The translations under genes and the position numbers were made by a program. Positions 1 to 13,514 of a stretch of 64,000 nt of DNA are shown one piece after another; within the stretch, counting starts at the first letter, position 1; each line of letters opens with the position of its first letter. This stretch comes from Dromaius novaehollandiae (taxonomy: Eukaryota > Chordata > Aves > Casuariiformes > Dromaiidae). The DNA lies in contig NC_088099.1 in assembly GCF_036370855.1 (NCBI RefSeq), forward strand, positions 31,516,501 through 31,580,500, in the 5' to 3' direction. The notes beneath the pieces are model-generated. The model saw nothing but the letters and a program-made list of their open reading frames with translations, was not told the origin of the DNA and did no database searches.

Positions 1-1611
1 AAGTCTTAAGATAACAGCCCTCCGTATGTGGGAGGATATCATTGTGCTAAATTGCAGCATTACCTGATTAATGAAACAAAACAAAACAATCTATTGTGTA
101 CTTTGACCACCTCGCCAGCGTTTCCCCCTTTAATCTTTCTCTGATAGGAGTAGTACTTGCAAATACCCAGTCTTAGACGCACTTGTCATGTTGACCTTAA
201 CTATTATATTTAGACAGAGATAAGCTATTTTATGTAATCTTTAAAAGATTATAAATGCATTGAGGAGATGGTCCTTTCTTTCCCAGAAACAGTAGAATTT
301 GGGCTCTTGGCAACCAATGGAGCCTGGATGTGAGGTAGCGCTAAAAAAAATAGCCCCAATATATAGCATATATATAGCCATGGCCCTGCCTGGCCACGGG
401 CTCCCTGACCCATGGGCGCCCACCCATCCTAGCCTCAGCCCGTCCCCCTGGCTGCCCCTGGCACCCTGATCCCTTGGGGCCGTGGGATGGGCCTTGTCCT
501 GCTGGGAGCCCTCCAACATTGGCTGTGGGGAGCCCCTGCAGCGCCCTGATGCAAATTGTCGGAGTTGATGCATTTCCAGATCTGCTTCAGCCTGGCAGTT
601 CCCCTGCATGGACAGTGGTCAGCCTAGGATGCTGCAGGGGAAGGTACAACAGGCTTTTAATTAGTACTTGTGTGATAATTTGCCTCTCAAAGGAGTCTCC
701 TCCTTGCTCTATTGCAATCTCTAAATATTAAGCCCTAGAGCAGGTAGTTAGCTGTCCTTCGCCATTTAAAAAAGTGCTTACCGTAACTCTGCCTTATAAA
801 TATCTAAACCCTCTTTGAGTCTTGCCTAATTCATAGCTTCAGTGACACTGTGAGACTGTTAGGCTTGCATGAAATTCTTATATTGTATAAAACTAAATTC
901 TTAATAGTTCTGAACTGATCATCTCGCAGTTTGCTTTGACACTTCCTTGTTCTTTATTTACAGCAGAAGTTCCCAATTTACCTATCTTTTTTTTCTTTTA
1001 AACCACCCTGCTTTTTATGTACTGGTATCAGTTTGCCTCATTCATCTCTTTTCTAAAAACAACTCTAATGAGGGAGCCAAGATCCCTTCTAAAATGTGCT
1101 CCTTTCTTGGATCTGGAAACCCCGGCAGTAAGATATGACAGCCTAGATCCTGCAAGGCAGGTGCTCTGTCCCACCATGGCAGTGGAATTAGAAGGTAAAA
1201 TATCCTATAATAAGCCAGGCACTGAGCAAGTTCTTTTAATGTCTTTAGGGCTTAGTCAGAATCAGGTGTAGCTCTCGGCTTTCCTGATTTTGGTTCCTGT
1301 GCCGTGGCTGGAAGCCCGGGCTCTGTCCGGATGCATTGCATTGTCATCTGGCTACCACAACTTGATAGAAAGTGGCTGCTTTACTGCAATTTAACAATTA
1401 CCAGTTGTTTACTGAGCTGCAGTAACTGACCATGTCATGCACCGGGCCCAACTTCAAGTAAAACGCGTTGGCTTAAACCAATGACAAACAGACTTTTGCA
1501 GTGTAATACCCAGTGCTTGCTTTCTTAAACAAGCATGTAAATGCCGTAGAGTTATAGTTCTCTGTGTTTTAGTTCATTTAAAAACAGTGAGCCTGACTTT
1601 TCTTTCCACAG
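1..1611. other. Non-coding DNA, no gene seen
   Basis: Mostly AT-rich sequence with frequent stops in all frames. A GC-rich patch at about 375-620 produces short overlapping open frames on both strands, but these lack any recognisable protein pattern and look compositional. I see no repeat I can name here. Confidence 0.5.
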
Positions 1612-1745
1612 ACTTTATGCAGCCATGTACACGCCGCCGAAGGATGTGGGAGATGCCAGCATGGTGCTCTGTTGGGTGCCAGCAAAGGGAGCTCGAGGGA
1701 ACTCAAGGAAGATCATTCTGCAGGGCAGAGTGGGGCCTGGTGAAG
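1612..1745 (+). other. Candidate isolated exon (unidentified)
   Basis: A 134-base segment sits between a good acceptor (pyrimidine-rich tract ending CCACAG at 1611) and a donor (GAAG then GTAAAA at 1746). It is GC-richer than its flanks and contains several CpGs. Two plus frames are fully open and the third stops only at the end, so the frame cannot be chosen by eye. One frame gives MYTPPKDVGDASMVLCW followed by further polar residues, which reads protein-like but which I do not recognise. It could be an exon of a neighbouring gene, a lncRNA exon, or a chance GC-rich pseudo-exon. No partner exon was found nearby. Confidence 0.25.
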
Positions 1746-4554
1746 GTAAAACTCCCCACAGGGAGCTTTAGGTGTGTCTTTACGCACAAGCAGTAATAAT
1801 GCCTTCCACTGGATCCGTCTGGCTCCCTTCTGTTACTGTATACAAGAGTAAACAAGAATTGCAGACCACACCTGCCTATTCTTGTAACTGGAGCTATTCT
1901 TTTGATAACTTTGATTTTAGCTCTCTTTTCTGTTCCTTAGATCTCCTTGTTTTCTACATTTCCTTTTTTTCAGTCCTTACTGCTTGTTTTCCATTCTTTG
2001 TCCTTTTTTATTTCCGTTACTTTGGGCCAGACACTCCAAGAGCACAAGATAAACACTTGAGGGAATTGCTATTGGGGCAAGGCAAATCTTTTGTGGCCAG
2101 GGAAAACATTTCTGCCGTATATAACTATTGTGGCTGAAAACATAGAACTAGCAGGTGACATCGCAGTGAAGAAACCACCCAGATACATTACACAAATGCT
2201 CAGTACCAGGAAATGTAAATGAGTTACCTTTGCTGCAAGGTTAATTCAGAGTCCCACGTGTGGCACCTCTGGTGTGCACTGATGGACTGGAGAGTTTCTC
2301 AGCAGCTCCAGGACTTTGGCCTGCCTTCTGCTCTGGAGCACCTGTGTGTGATTCCCAGGCTTCCCCAACAATAGAGGCCTTGCCATTTTGTGCTTGGTGT
2401 CCAGCTCAAAGCTGTTAGCTCAGAGGTGTTTCACACCTACTAAAACCCTGGAGCTGCCTCTGCTCAGCAAAGCACCCACTCGCTATCCCTGGTGACAAGC
2501 CACCGCAATTACAGCCTCCGCTGTGCCCGGCTGCCCCTGTCTCCTTCCTGTCCTGGGCTGCATTAATTTTGGCAGCTGAAGCAAGTCCCTTTCTGAGCTG
2601 GACCTGTGCCGTGGCACTGGCTGGAAGGAAGGCCACAGCCAGAAATAAAATATGTGGCATGCTGGAAATAGTTCATTTTAGTGAGCTTGTGGGTTATGAC
2701 CACTTCCGCTTGTGCCCAGAAAGTTTGGGCAAGTTCTCCCACACTTGTTCGCAGACAAATTCAGCTCAGTTGCAACTGTCCCAAGGACTGCAGGAAGTAA
2801 CCAACTCTCCCACTGTTGGGAAGGGCATGGATGTGGCTGCTTTCGCCTTCCTGAGGCCAGCTGGAGTGATCTGCAGAGTGAAAACAACAGCACTGCTTTT
2901 ATATCCTTGTCTGTCTTCTTATGAAAAGACCAACTTCTATTAGCTGTGTACCTCAGGAGTGTTCAATGACTTCTGGCTGGCTGCTTGCTTAAATAGGCTC
3001 GTCAGTATCTTTTCTCTGAAAAGCTCCCACCCGTCAAATAGTTAGAAGTCCAAATTGCTGAAACATGTTCTCTGTTCAAAGCAAGCCTGTGATACAAATA
3101 GGTCTGTTGTCATATGACAGTATAATCTTACCAAACAGTGCACTGATAGGATATAAGGGCATGTAAGTGTTTGTCCACACAAAGACTGTTCTTACTATTT
3201 GTTTATTAAGAAGAGTGCTTGAAATTAAAGCCATTTTTAGTTCAGAATAGTCTTGAAGAAAGAGTATCTACCCTGGTCCTGTGATTGGAGCTGATCACCA
3301 AAAGGATTTTCCTATCCCTTCACAAAACATATTTTTCTTTGTCAGGCAGCTTTGAAATAAAGTATCTACAGCGATGACTTTCTAGCATTTTTTTCATCAA
3401 AGTAGAAATGGAACACAATTTTGAAAGCATTAGCAGTTACTATTGGCAAAATCACTGACGAAGAAGATTTGACTGGGTCTGTAACAAATTAATAACTCTG
3501 AATTTCTTTACGTTGAGAAAGCAGAAGGAAGTGAGAACCAGATAGTCTAACAACAGCTTGTTTGGACATAGGTTGTTCCTCTTTGGAGGAGGTACTACCA
3601 TATTACCATGCCACTAGGGTACTTTGGCAAACTTGTCCATCTGTGGCTGCTGTGTGTTTCACCTTGTTCAGCAAATCAACCTGGAGGCGCAAAGCCAATT
3701 TCTGCCACTCTGACATCTGTACAGGGCATGGCTACGCTGGGTGGGATTAATTATAATTACACCAGGCATCTTCTTCATCCTTTCCTCCTCTGTTGCGCCG
3801 CTGTCATGCAGTCGGATCCGCATTGGTGCCCTGCTGCTTCCCACGGAGGGGACGGCAGCAACGGCGTTCCCAAAGTGCCGCTGCCGTCATTGCAGCCAGG
3901 CCTGTGGCATCCTGCTGCCTCGCTGTACAGAGAGCAAACCTGGATAACAGCTCCTTCACCCATGGTTCGTGCTGTGCTCAGCCTCTCCTTTGGAGGAACC
4001 GGCGTGGTGGATTGTACGGTGAGAACAGTACAAGCTGCTTCCTGTAACATGATGCAAAAGTATTAGCATAAAAGCGGCTGTTGGTGTTATTTTTCCCATG
4101 CCAAAGGCAACAGTATTCTACTATAAAGCACTCTTTCCTGGTGGGACCATTTTAATTCTAATAGTTACATAAATACAAAACCTTTGGGGGTAAATCAAGC
4201 TGATATGTGAACATGGTTTATGAAGCAAATGAACTCCAGAGAGAAAGATTTAAGGAATAACACATTGTGTCCAGGACACCTTCCTGTGAGATATATTTGT
4301 AAATGAATTAAGCATTAGGATTTGAATTTCAGCTGTGGTTTACAACTTGAAGACGACGATTTCTAAAGTGATGATTTATTCCCTCTCTCACTTTGAAAAT
4401 ATACTTTACTGGGTAGCCAACGTATGATGCATTTCAAAGGAAATCTTCCAGATTTCCAGAATGCAGTGTGTCATGTCTCTAAGTATCAGGCTCAAAGCAT
4501 CTCTAGTTGGATATTGGTATCATGAATCGCTAGTGGAAATTTCACCAAAGAATT
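1746..4554. other. Non-coding DNA with a CpG-richer patch
   Basis: No gene is supported. Bases about 3790-4030 are unusually CpG-rich for this half of the window and give overlapping open frames on both strands, which points to composition rather than coding. The rest is ordinary AT-rich sequence. Confidence 0.5.
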
Positions 4555-4660
4555 CGAATAATGTGCTCAGAATCACAGAGCTTATTTGTAATGGTCAGTG
4601 CTAGAGCCCCCATCTCTTAAGTATCAGTTGTGTGCTTTGACCATGGGATCATTTTTTCTC
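4555..4660. repeat. MIR-like SINE relic
   Basis: The stretch carries the order of motifs typical of the MIR core region: a CAGAATCACAGAGC-type segment, a GTGCTAGAGCC segment, a CATCTCTTAA segment, then a GTGCTTTGACCATG segment. This matches my memory of the family but is strongly diverged, so limits are approximate. Confidence 0.42.
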
Positions 4661-5789
4661 TGTTGCAGTGGTTAAATCATAAAACATTACAGCATACTCA
4701 ATCCAAGCTTATTTTAAATCCTTCATCGATAATTCATTTTTCATGCTGTGGTTTAGGTACCTGCTAGAATCCGGTGAAGTGCTTTATTCCCTAAAAAATC
4801 ATTTAATACTATTAAGCAAACCAAAAGCTGATCTGAATGACTTAACAGGGACAGTCAAGGTGAGAGGCATCACAGTACAGAGATCGGCCCTTCAAAGACT
4901 GTGGACATATATATTCATTTGGCTGGGAGTTTGGAAAATACCAGTGTGGTGAGGGTGAGGGAACTCTGTAAAAGTCTGTGTGATTTTATTCTTGGCTTGT
5001 ATGTTTTCACTGTCAATGAAAATACGGCATATGATTCAATTTCTCTGAACTGAGTGAGAAGGTCACATGTGCCTGATTTGAGCCATCTTAGCTCCAGAAG
5101 CACCATGGAGGTTTTGTAGGGCCTAGAGAAGGAATAGCAGTGAGTCTAACAGAGGGGAACTCCACCCCATCTGCTTGCCAGGACGACTCAACAGCGGGTG
5201 TCTGCAGAAAGGAAAGTTGCAGGCATGGGCAAATGAGTCTGAGCGGATCTGCTGCACTGACACTTCTCTGTGCCACAGGAAATGTCTGGTTTCATCCTCT
5301 TTTTTTCCTTTGCCCTGTACTAAACCCCAGATCCGTGAGTGCTCATGCACGTACTTCACTACTGTAAATAATTCCATTCAGCTCAATAGGGCTATTCATA
5401 GTCAAGCTGAACATGTGTGTTCAATGTCTGCAGCTTCTGATCCTGCACAAGCCGGCTGCCGTGCCATTTAGCGCTGGTAATTCCATCCCTTAGGCCCTGG
5501 TGTCCTTGTATGGAATGATTTCATTTTACACAGGCTTTGCTTCATTTTCCACGTGTCAGCCCTCAGTACGTGTGCTGTTAGTACATACCACTGCTGAAAA
5601 GTCTTGCCTTAGGTATTGCATGAAAAGAAGGCAACTTAAAAGTGAATGCAAATTTAAATTAAGTTCCTGTTCAGCATGCTGTCCTGCTCTGAAACATTCA
5701 GAGTACTTTAAACGCTGAATACAGCGATCCTCTGTTTTGACAGAGAAGAGGTCTGCCTGTTTCGGGTTGGGTTATTTATTTATTTTTTT

Positions 5790-5950
5790 AATTAATTTGT
5801 AACACACAAGCTGCTATACAGCGAAGGGTTGGGAGCTATTGTACAAAGTGATGGACAAATGCAGTTAAAGGCAGCCCCTCTCCCAAGGCACTTGCAGTCA
5901 AGCAACAAGTTGTGACAACCTGAGAGGAGGCAAACAACTGTCAGGGCTTG
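5790..5950. repeat. Possible old SINE relic
   Basis: Contains segments resembling the middle of ancient amniote SINEs: CAGCCCCTCTCCCAAGGCAC followed by CTTGCAGTCAAGCAACAAG and a run of CAACCTGAGAGGAGG. The resemblance is weak and the boundaries are guesses. Confidence 0.25.
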
Positions 5951-6399
5951 GCTGAAAGGCAATGAGTAAAAGCACAACATGGTTAAGGGGAAGTTGTAAG
6001 AAGGGTCAAATTAGGGCATAAAGCTTATGCTTTTCATAAGGGTTAGATAAGAGGAAAAATACTGTCAGGGCTGGGAGGGAGAGAGTGAGCAGTCACTTGC
6101 TGCTGTCCCAACGCAGGATTAGCTATTCTCAAAGCATTTCTGGAAGACAGTAGGCTTAACTTGCTGTTAACATCCACACTTATTTTCCTGTGGAACCCTC
6201 TGTGGCAATGCTCCATTATTCAGACTGGTAGAAAGTTATCTTTGTTTCTTTTTCTCCTCTATATGTCTTGAGTCTCCTTCCTGAAGCTGATGTCTGCTAT
6301 TCATTCTGTCATCAGAGGACAGTGAAAATTACTTAATCCATAGTCTTCAGATAGATAAGGGGTACCTGCAAAGAGCTTTTTGGCCTCATCTTTTCTAGA

Positions 6400-7520
6400 A
6401 AAAAGTATAGTTCTTTCCTCACGATTTGTGTCTTCTAGACATCTGAACACTGTAAATCTCTACTCCTTTTTCCCTCTAATTGGTTGCTAATCTGCCTTTC
6501 TTGAAGTGCCAGACCCAGAAGCAGAGATGGAACACAGTATTCTCACCAAAATCTTACTAATATTGCTTCGACATGAAGACTTTTGCTCCTCTCATGCTCC
6601 TTGTGAAACAAGACCTGTTCCCACCCTGCACGCCCAGATTACAGCTCCATTGACTTGCACACCATCCGTAACACGCAGCTGGAGAGCTGCTCTTACACTC
6701 AAACCACACTCAAACCTCTTTCAGCAGAACAGCTGCATACTCGATCATTCCTCACCTTGTATTTATGCACCTGACTGTCACTTCTGATTTGCACTCCATT
6801 TCTAGCAAATCATCCCTCTAACTTGTCTAAATTGCTTTCTGTAATCTTCCAGAGTGCTCACAGCTATCCCTAGTTTTACACTGTTTGCAAATGTAGTAAG
6901 TCTACGCTCCCTTCCAGCTTCCAAATCATGAAAGTACATATTGACTAGCAGTGGACCTAGAACAGTCTTTTGCGTAATATGTTTTGATATAATTTCTCAT
7001 TGATAACTCATGTTTCTGAATATGATTTTTTTCTATGTTATTTTGCAGTTGGCTTATGATGTTGCCCCAGCTTGTCTGTGAGAATGTTACGTGATATAGT
7101 GTCACAGCCTTAACAAAGCAAAGATCAGTCATATTTCCACTGAGTCTGAAGTTTGCTGCTTGCCTTAGAGGAAATTAGCTTAGACTGAAGTGACTTGCTG
7201 TTGGCAAAACCATACTGATGTGTCCTTATCTTTGAGGTGCTTTCATATGAGTTGACTGATTTGTTCTGGTGTCTTTCCAAGAACTGAAGTGTTAGGCTAA
7301 GTGCTGTCATTTCTAAGATCCTCCTTTCTCTCTATTTTTAAAGATAAACACTATGTTTGCACTTTACTGTTTATCAAAAGCCTCATCCTTTCCCCACAAG
7401 TTCTCAGAGATAATTGCTAATGGCTCTGAAATTGCCAGTTCCTAAAAATATTCTAGGGCAAACTTACCAGACCTAAGTCAGACCTCTAGTCTGTTCTCTT
7501 TCTTTTCTTGTCTGAATTAT
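6400..7520 (-). mobile_element. CR1/L3-type LINE fragment, antisense
   Basis: About 1.1 kb reads as the antisense of the reverse-transcriptase part of an L3-like CR1 LINE. Landmarks in order are a CCAGACCCAGAAGC/GGAACACAGTATTCTCACC segment (about 6510-6550), CTTCCAAATCATG...GTGGACCTAGAACAG (about 6918-6966), GAGGAAATTAGCTTAGACTG with TTGGCAAAACCATACTGATG (about 7168-7220), TCTGGTGTCTTTCCAAG (about 7265), and AGATAATTGCTAATGGCTCTG (about 7409-7429). These keep the spacing expected of the family. The element is 5'- and 3'-truncated and full of stops and indels, so it is an old dead copy. No target-site duplication was found. Confidence 0.85.
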
Positions 7521-10500
7521 GTCTACCTTCTGGTTATACTATCTGTCTGATCACAAATGATTTAAGACTCTCTGCTAAATAGATCAGTGGCCTGTCACTA
7601 TATGGGGCTTATGTTGTCAGCTAAGAATTGTTAGTAGTCACTAATATTCTGAATTAATAGAAGAACAGAGAAATCGTGGGAGATTTTAGAAGCCAGAACA
7701 AGAGGCAATGGATAGAGCATTGAGTGGGAAAGAAGGGGAGACAGTGGAAGAGTTTGAAGTTGGGGAATGTCATGAACAGTCTTTTGCTAAGGTTATTTTG
7801 ACAGTGGAGCAAATCTGCAGTATCAGAGACTAAGGAGAGGATGGCAGTGTCTGTGGTAGTGCATAGCAAGATGCTGATGTCTCTGGAGACAGCGGTATCT
7901 AGAGTGTTTAATTCCTTTGCAACAAATGTGGAGACTTCAGTATAGCCTGGGTGCAAGGGTCCATAGAGAAGGCTGTATTGCTTATGCCTGTGTTACGGGC
8001 TTGAGAGGCTGGGGCCAGTTCACAAGTAACAGAATGGCTCCTACCTGTGGTTCATATGATGTAAGGGTTAGCTCTAACCAGCTCAGGTATTTCAAGAGCA
8101 GTCAAGCTCTGGCTAGGCTGATATTTTAGTATATTTTTGCTAAAATGTGCTGGCTGTCACTCAGTCTGATGGCATTAAACAGTGATGTCTGGAAATGGGA
8201 TAGAGACAATATCAAAGGGAATGATACATGACCATGTATACAACCGTGTACAGAATAGTTCTTGCTCCATCATCTATCCCCTGCTTTCCATGGAGGGAAG
8301 TGTAAGGCTCAGTGCTATACTTCTTCTTCACTGTGAATAGTTCTTACCTGAATAGGAACCACTGGGAGACAAGGTTTTGAAGGATCAGCTCTGCAACTGT
8401 CAACACCACTTATTTTTGAACTTTTTGACTAGTTATAGAATCTGCTTAGTTATTTGAAGCTTAATTTATTCAGGTTTTCTCTTTGTCAAGATGAAGTACA
8501 AAAAGTCATATCTTTTTCTTCCAGTTGCTCTTTGCCTGCTAAAGAGATTTAGTTACAGCTTGATTAAAATGTCTTTGACTAACCCACTAACAAGAATATT
8601 TAACCTGTTTTCTGTGCTCCGTTCTTATAAAGAGGACTTGGAAAGCTAACACCCTTCAACTGAAACATACTCAGACGTAGCATGCCAGTTTCAGCTAACT
8701 TGGATTATTTGCAGAATTATCTTCTTAGCAGTTAATTACAGTGTATGATCTTGTTACTGAGGATGATGAAACCGATTCTTCTGTCTGCTACACAGAGCTT
8801 TGCGGGTTTTTTTTCTTGCTTTGTTCCAGCATCGCTCTGTACTGTCAGTGTGTAATCTGTTCTGATTTACTCCATTATTCACTGCCCATGCAGGCTGCAT
8901 TGTAGTGGACATTCTCAACCATGGGCACCTTATATACTCCATGCTGCACCTTTTGAATAACTCTAAACATCACAGGTACCAACTCATTTGCAAAGCAGAT
9001 ACACCTTTATTTTGACTATTGAAATTTCAGAAATGACTGATGCTGAGTAATTAATGACTGGAGTAATTTTCTTGTCTGTGCACATTTCTTACACAGAGGT
9101 AGGTTTTCAGTTCTAGCTGTGGTGGTTTATCAGTTGTTGGTATGGAGACAGTGTATGGATGAATTATCTAATCAAAACATTGATAAACACCGGATATTGG
9201 AAAAATTGACAAATATGTTTGTGAAAAGGGATGGTAAAATTAGCTATACAAATTTGCACTGTAATCATTTCCTACTTCTTCATTTTGCTACTAAGCCAAC
9301 TATCTTGAATATAGTCAGCGTTAGTAGGGGAAAGGGTAGTTCATTAGAGGAATGGCATAGCCTTCTAAACATATTATAAAAAAGAACTTATGGTAGTAGG
9401 TGGTTGCTGCAGTTACTTGAGCTGCAGAATTTGACCAAGTTTAATAAAAGCTCTATACATTTATAAACTTTTTTTCACAGCACAGTGCTCTCGGATGGAA
9501 TGGAGTGCATTTACCACTAAAGAAAAAAAATGCCTGTCTGTATATGGAGTAATCATAATTAATTTTGCTAACCATGATAATAACATACATTTTGGAAAGA
9601 TGTTTTCCAGTTTGGAAAGATTGATCCAGTTCTTCAAACCCAGTAGACTGTTGTCAGTGTGGCAATCAATCAAATGCTATGCCATCTTCCTGCTGATAAC
9701 TTAGGGTAACAGTAAAATCTACAAAGAAAGACTGAAAAGACATCAGCCTTAACTCTAGGAGAAAAAATGTGAAAGGGAGAAAGAAAAACGTTCAAATACA
9801 GAATAGGTAGGCTGCAAAATGGGAAGGAATGAATGGTTGTGCGTGTCATTTGTGCGTAGTACTTGGATTGCAGCAAGTGATGTTTAGACTGGATGCCCGC
9901 AAGTGTTCTTTATTCCCTGAGGTAGTTGGTGCTCGTGGAGTGATTCTGCAGCTGCCCAGGGCAATCTCTAGAGGAGAAAGAAAAAAATGCACAATCACTG
10001 GGTAAAGAATCATATAGCTACTGCTCACTGTCTCAGGGCAGGAGAAAGAGAGACTTCTAGATGAGGGTCCTTCTAAGCCTATAACCTAGTCTTCTGAATT
10101 GCACCCAACCACCTGGAGCTCCTTCAGGCTATGACAGCAGCAAGGGCTTGCTGCAACGCAGCAGCGCGCTGTGTCTCTGGGCAAGGCCTACATGTGTAGG
10201 GATCCCCAGTGAGGTGGTTAAGCCAGCTGTCTGCTCATCTGAGCCTCAGGAGTACAGATCATGAGGCAAGATCACATCTTTGTGAGTGAGGACGTATGCG
10301 TCCTAAGAGAATCTCTCTCAAATCCAAGAAGAAAAAACAAAAATAAAAAAAAATCTTAATTGCCATTTCCCACGTGGGTATTTATTAGGACTCATGCTGA
10401 AATTTTCTGGGGCACTTTGGAGCCGCCTTAGGCAAGGAATTAATAGGATGAGCCAGAATAAGTCAACCTGATGCATGTGGGTATTGTGAAATGTCCTGCC

Positions 10501-11840
10501 CATACTCTTTGGCACTAAGTGTTTGGGTACCCAGGTTGTGCTCATGTAGAGGCCTCCTCCTCCACTAATGAGTCTCTCATGCAGGAAGATTGCCAGTTGC
10601 AGTGAGCTGCATGATGTTTGAACTTGTCTTCTTAGGCCTGGGCTCCCAAGCTGAGTGCTGTGGCTGTGAAATCCATAAAATGAGCCTGTGCTGGACTCCA
10701 GCTAGCAGAGGTGGGGAACCTGAAGGCAACCGCAGAAAAAGAAATATACATGCTGATCACTGTAGGTCAGGGACCGATGTAATGTGTAACCTATATATGA
10801 TGTTTCTTGCTTTTTAAAATTTGAGATCCAAATGCTATGAAGAACACTGGCATTTATAGCATAAAACTGATAAAAACCATAGCATTTTCTGTTGACCACT
10901 GATGATCTGTTTGAATTACAGTATTTTCTGAAATTAGTGTATATGATTTCATAAAGAAGGATTCTCTGTGTTTTTTCGTGTGATATGTCTGGTACGGTAG
11001 ATTAATCCATAGAGCTTTCTAATTGATTTAAATTCCCCCAAAAGGAATAAAGGGTTAAAATAAAATGAACAGCAGCTGAAAAATGTTTGTCAACTAATTG
11101 TTAGGAAGATTTCTCTAAGAAACTATTACCTTGGCCTATCTGCTAAAAATACAGTTAATAGTCTGGTGCAGTATATAAAGCTTAATCTATAATAACTGGG
11201 ATTATTGGTATTTATAAACATCTTAAATTTTCAACACTCAGTTTGCAAGATGTTGCCTTGACGAGCTATAACAAAAAGTCCAATAACTCCTCCTGTGTCT
11301 CCTACTTTGTGGATGTGTTAGAAGCAGACATAAGATGAAACATGGTAGTGGACAAGATACTTTTCCCTCAGAAGTTATAGATGTCTATGTGAACAACAGT
11401 GCAGTTCAGTGCAAGAAGGCCATTAGCCAGCCATTCTGTGTAGTGTCATCTCCTGGGGTGCCTGAAGAGAAACCTACCTGGGAATTGGCAGTGGCCCCAT
11501 CAAGCTAAATAACTATGGCTTCCTGCTATATGCTATAACAGGTAGCAGGAAACCGCTACCAGTGTCTCAGCACCAGATGCAGTAAGTTGCATCCACTTAG
11601 CAAAGCCCCAAACCTTTTCCACCAGCTCACCTGCTCTTCAGTAAGGAGCCACTTGTATTATAAATTTCAAGTTGTTTGCAAGTGCCAGCTGTTTGCAAGT
11701 GCAACTAATTTAGTTATTGGCTACAGTAAATTTTAGGATGTGGATTGCAGAGGGCAGAGTGAACAGCCCAAATCTGGTGTTGGGATTTGTTAAGGGTGTG
11801 TTCCTGATGGGGTACAGTTTTCAAATCCTCAAGTTATATG
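7521..11840. other. Non-coding DNA, no gene seen
   Basis: AT-rich sequence with only short random frames. About 10,030-10,310 is somewhat GC-richer and may be an unrecognised repeat. No exon with convincing splice signals and protein pattern was noticed. Confidence 0.5.
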
Positions 11841-11844
11841 TGGA

Positions 11845-11975
11845 ATTTAGGTGTTTAATCATTCACACTGAATCACTTGGTATTTAGTGAAGCTTAGGTT
11901 TGGATCCTTGGAGCTGCCTAAATTCCTAGGATTAGAAATTAGGCACCTTAAAAGATGTAGGCCTAAACTACTACT
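11845..11975. repeat. Possible MITE-like relic with TAGGCACCT-type motifs
   Basis: Several variants of an ATTTAGG/TAGGC-CCT-AA word occur close together: ATTTAGGTGTTTAATC, CTTAGGTTTGG, GCTGCCTAAATTCCTAGG, ATTAGGCACCTTAAAAG and GTAGGCCTAAAC. Clusters of such words in both orientations are typical of sauropsid non-autonomous DNA-transposon relics. The family is not identified and the copy is diverged. Confidence 0.3.
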
Positions 11976-11999
11976 GACAATGGGAATTAAGTTCCTGAG

Positions 12000-13510
12000 A
12001 TGCTCCGCGTAGCTGATAGGCATGCAGGTAAAGGTTTCCTGGGAGGCTGGGATATGAGGGAATGTGTTTGCCGGGGGTATCTGAATGAGCTGGTTTTGGT
12101 GCTGCTGTAAGCTGAGCATGTTTTTACCTGCTCTTACTTATTTTAAAAGTATCGCTGGACTCAGCTCTTTTTTTTTTTTTTCCTCTTCCTGTGGGATCAT
12201 AAATATGTGACATGGTGAAAGCTTAGTAACTCCGCAGCGCCGACTCTGAGTGCAGCTGGCTGCACAGGGTGATTCTGCTATGCCAACCCGAGGCAGCTCT
12301 GTTTATGCCAACAGTGACACTCTCAACCAGGTTTTTAACACGGAATTAGATCTTTTCGCTTTCCTAATGGCAAGAAAGCACTTTAAGGGGGACATAAAAA
12401 CATTGTGGCAGTACATGTGTATGTTAGAGGGAGGGTTTTTCAAAGCTTATCAAATATGTTTAATGGCCAAATAATTCTTTCTGCAGGTAGGACTATTTGT
12501 AAGAACTTTGCCAAGCACAGTTCCCAGTTCTGATTTGGCTTATTTATGCTTATGTAAATCTGAAATATGTGCACTGAAGTCACTGGAGCTGCACTGAATT
12601 AAGCAATTGCAGAATTTACATCAAATGATCTCCAGAGCTGTTTGTGCTGTTGTAAGCAGTTACAATTCATAATGGTAAATGAGCTAATATGTGTATGGAA
12701 CATTCTTTCGTGGACAGTGTGAAATACAGAGGATGTCAATCAAATACTCATGAATCGAATTTTTTACAGCAACAGTGGGAAAAAAAATCTCATTTCCTTT
12801 CAGTGGTACAGTGGTACTTAGGAAACTTACAGATGTAAGCAATTCACTTGTAGGTAAATGAAAATTTTTCCTTGGTTGGTATCTGAGCAGTATTCTTGCG
12901 ATTTTTTTTTTCTGTAGTCCTTAATTAAGGTATAAAGCTGACAATCTTTCAGGCCATTTCTGCCAGCTAAAGTAGGCCTGACGTTAAGAGGCCCTGTTTA
13001 CTGCCTTTTCTCTTTCTGGTCCAAGGAGCAGAAACAATGTTTTATTTGGATTGCTTTATCTCTACAGGAAATAGTAACTTGCACCTACACCCTTGGAACT
13101 AGTTCAGGATTTGATGCCACTTTGTGGTGAACTGATAGTGTTCCACATAAAGCATTAGATTTACAGTGTCTAACATTAGACATGATGTGTTCGATCAGAG
13201 AGTTTTCCTTAGGCAATAGCTAAGTACAAAGCTAAGCCAAATCAAAGCAAGAATCGAAATGTTTTATGGAAAGCCATCAGTCTCTCTTCTGCCTTGCATT
13301 CTCTCTCCCTTTCTGTGATTACTAGATTTTTATCCACGTATTGTAGTGCGTCTTCACTCATCTCAGCCTTCAGCTGAAAACAGCATTACCATATTGCCAA
13401 ATACACATTTCTAGAAAAAAGCTGTAGTTTTAAGCCCAAGCCTGTTATTCATTTCTCCTTCTCCCTCACTGAATTAATGTGTATCCTATACTAATTCTCC
13501 AAGAGTGTTA
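12000..13510. other. Non-coding DNA, no gene seen
   Basis: Contains a poly-T run near 12,168-12,180 and a further T-run near 12,901. No coding, RNA or repeat feature could be supported. Confidence 0.5.
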
Positions 13511-13514
13511 AGCT

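Noticed and set aside
3608..4066. 152-codon plus-strand frame
   Set aside because: Overlapping frames of similar length exist on the same and opposite strands in this CpG-richer patch, and no protein pattern is visible.
4757..4859. Possible exon (frame including YLLESGEVLYSLKNHL) between a TTTAG acceptor and a GTGAGA donor
   Set aside because: The acceptor lacks a strong pyrimidine tract, the peptide is not recognised and no partner exon was found. It is within chance expectation.
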